Positions 34,901 through 35,016 of a DNA stretch of 35,016 nucleotides are shown here, piece by piece (positions within the stretch are counted from its first letter, which is position 1; each line of letters begins with the position of its first letter). The notes beneath the pieces are model-generated. The model was not told the origin of the DNA. It made no database searches and saw only the letters and a list, made by a program, of their open reading frames with translations. This DNA is from Bacteroidota bacterium (GTDB lineage Bacteria > Bacteroidota > Ignavibacteria > Ignavibacteriales > Melioribacteraceae): the NCBI GenBank assembly GCA_023447335.1, contig JAEXOD010000030.1, positions 1 to 35,016 of the forward strand, read 5' to 3'. Made by a program: the position numbers and the translations under genes.

Positions 34901-35016
34901 GTAACTATTCGACTTCTAGAACTCTAATAAAAAATCTTCTTTCCATTACTTCAGGGCAAGTTGTTAATCTTATATTTACTTTTTTATCCATTACGGTTGC
35001 AGCAAGACATTTAGGG
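34897..35016 (+). CDS. Wzx-type polysaccharide flippase, N-terminal 40 codons
   Basis: An ATG at 34897 overlaps the stop of the Wzy-like gene (ATGA) and opens a frame to the window edge. It begins MSNYSTSRTLIKNLLS and continues ITSGQVVNLIFTFLSITVAA, ending ARHLG. This is the first transmembrane helix and the conserved R-x-LG of oligosaccharide flippases (MATE/MOP superfamily). It would move lipid-linked repeat units across the inner membrane. Incomplete at the 3' end. Confidence 0.75.
   Translation, partial: MSNYSTSRTLIKNLLSITSGQVVNLIFTFLSITVAARHLG

Overview
The window is AT-rich (roughly two-thirds A+T by eye) and appears to come from a bacterium of the Bacteroidota/Chlorobiota side of the FCB group, most likely Ignavibacteria or a near relative. 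The main evidence is five separate C-terminal sorting domains of the type IX secretion system (type A, core NYPNPFNPST, ending in a Lys/Arg-rich ILVR/MVLVK tail). Large multiheme c-type cytochromes and weak or A-rich Shine-Dalgarno sites fit the same group. This placement is inference; no rRNA gene lies in the window.

Layout. 1-3207: two secreted von Willebrand A proteins with T9SS tails, the first cut by the window edge. 3208-5182: a graveyard holding a decayed DDE transposase fused to the 3' remnant of a secreted beta-helix protein, REP-like repeats, and an ORF-less element with terminal inverted repeats. 5183-6055: a divergent SnoaL-like protein and HxlR regulator pair. 6436-11509 (minus strand): two tandem duplications of secreted proteins, a SUMF1/FGE-domain pair with a duplicated 82-bp leader, and a pair of T9SS proteins built of 29-residue YD-like repeats. 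11832-12956: pdxB. 13132-18578: a four-gene cytochrome/porin operon with 25 heme motifs, a strong terminator, and a sigma-54 activator whose PAS domain carries three cysteines. 18689-21271: alaS. 21456-24812: a single protein that joins an ECF sigma factor to a membrane-anchored anti-sigma-like domain, converging on a minus-strand operon of 5-formyl-THF cyclo-ligase, a double-PspC protein and an integral membrane protein. 25020-28159: tandem AAA-like ATPase/PD-(D/E)XK proteins. 28201-35016: a surface polysaccharide locus with a methyltransferase, a beta-barrel protein, rmlB, an SLBB export protein, a Wzz-type co-polymerase, a Wzy-type polymerase and the first 40 codons of a Wzx-type flippase.

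How the genes work together. The cytochrome operon has the parts of a trans-outer-membrane electron conduit: an outer-membrane barrel, a 14-heme exported cytochrome, a 7-heme lipoprotein and a tetraheme c554-like protein. The adjacent PAS/sigma-54 activator is a plausible redox-linked regulator. The 3' end is a Wzx/Wzy-dependent polysaccharide pathway. The most unusual item is the sigma/anti-sigma fusion at 21456-23033. Next come the cytochrome cluster with its variant heme motifs and the duplicated repeat-protein cassette at 8578-11509.
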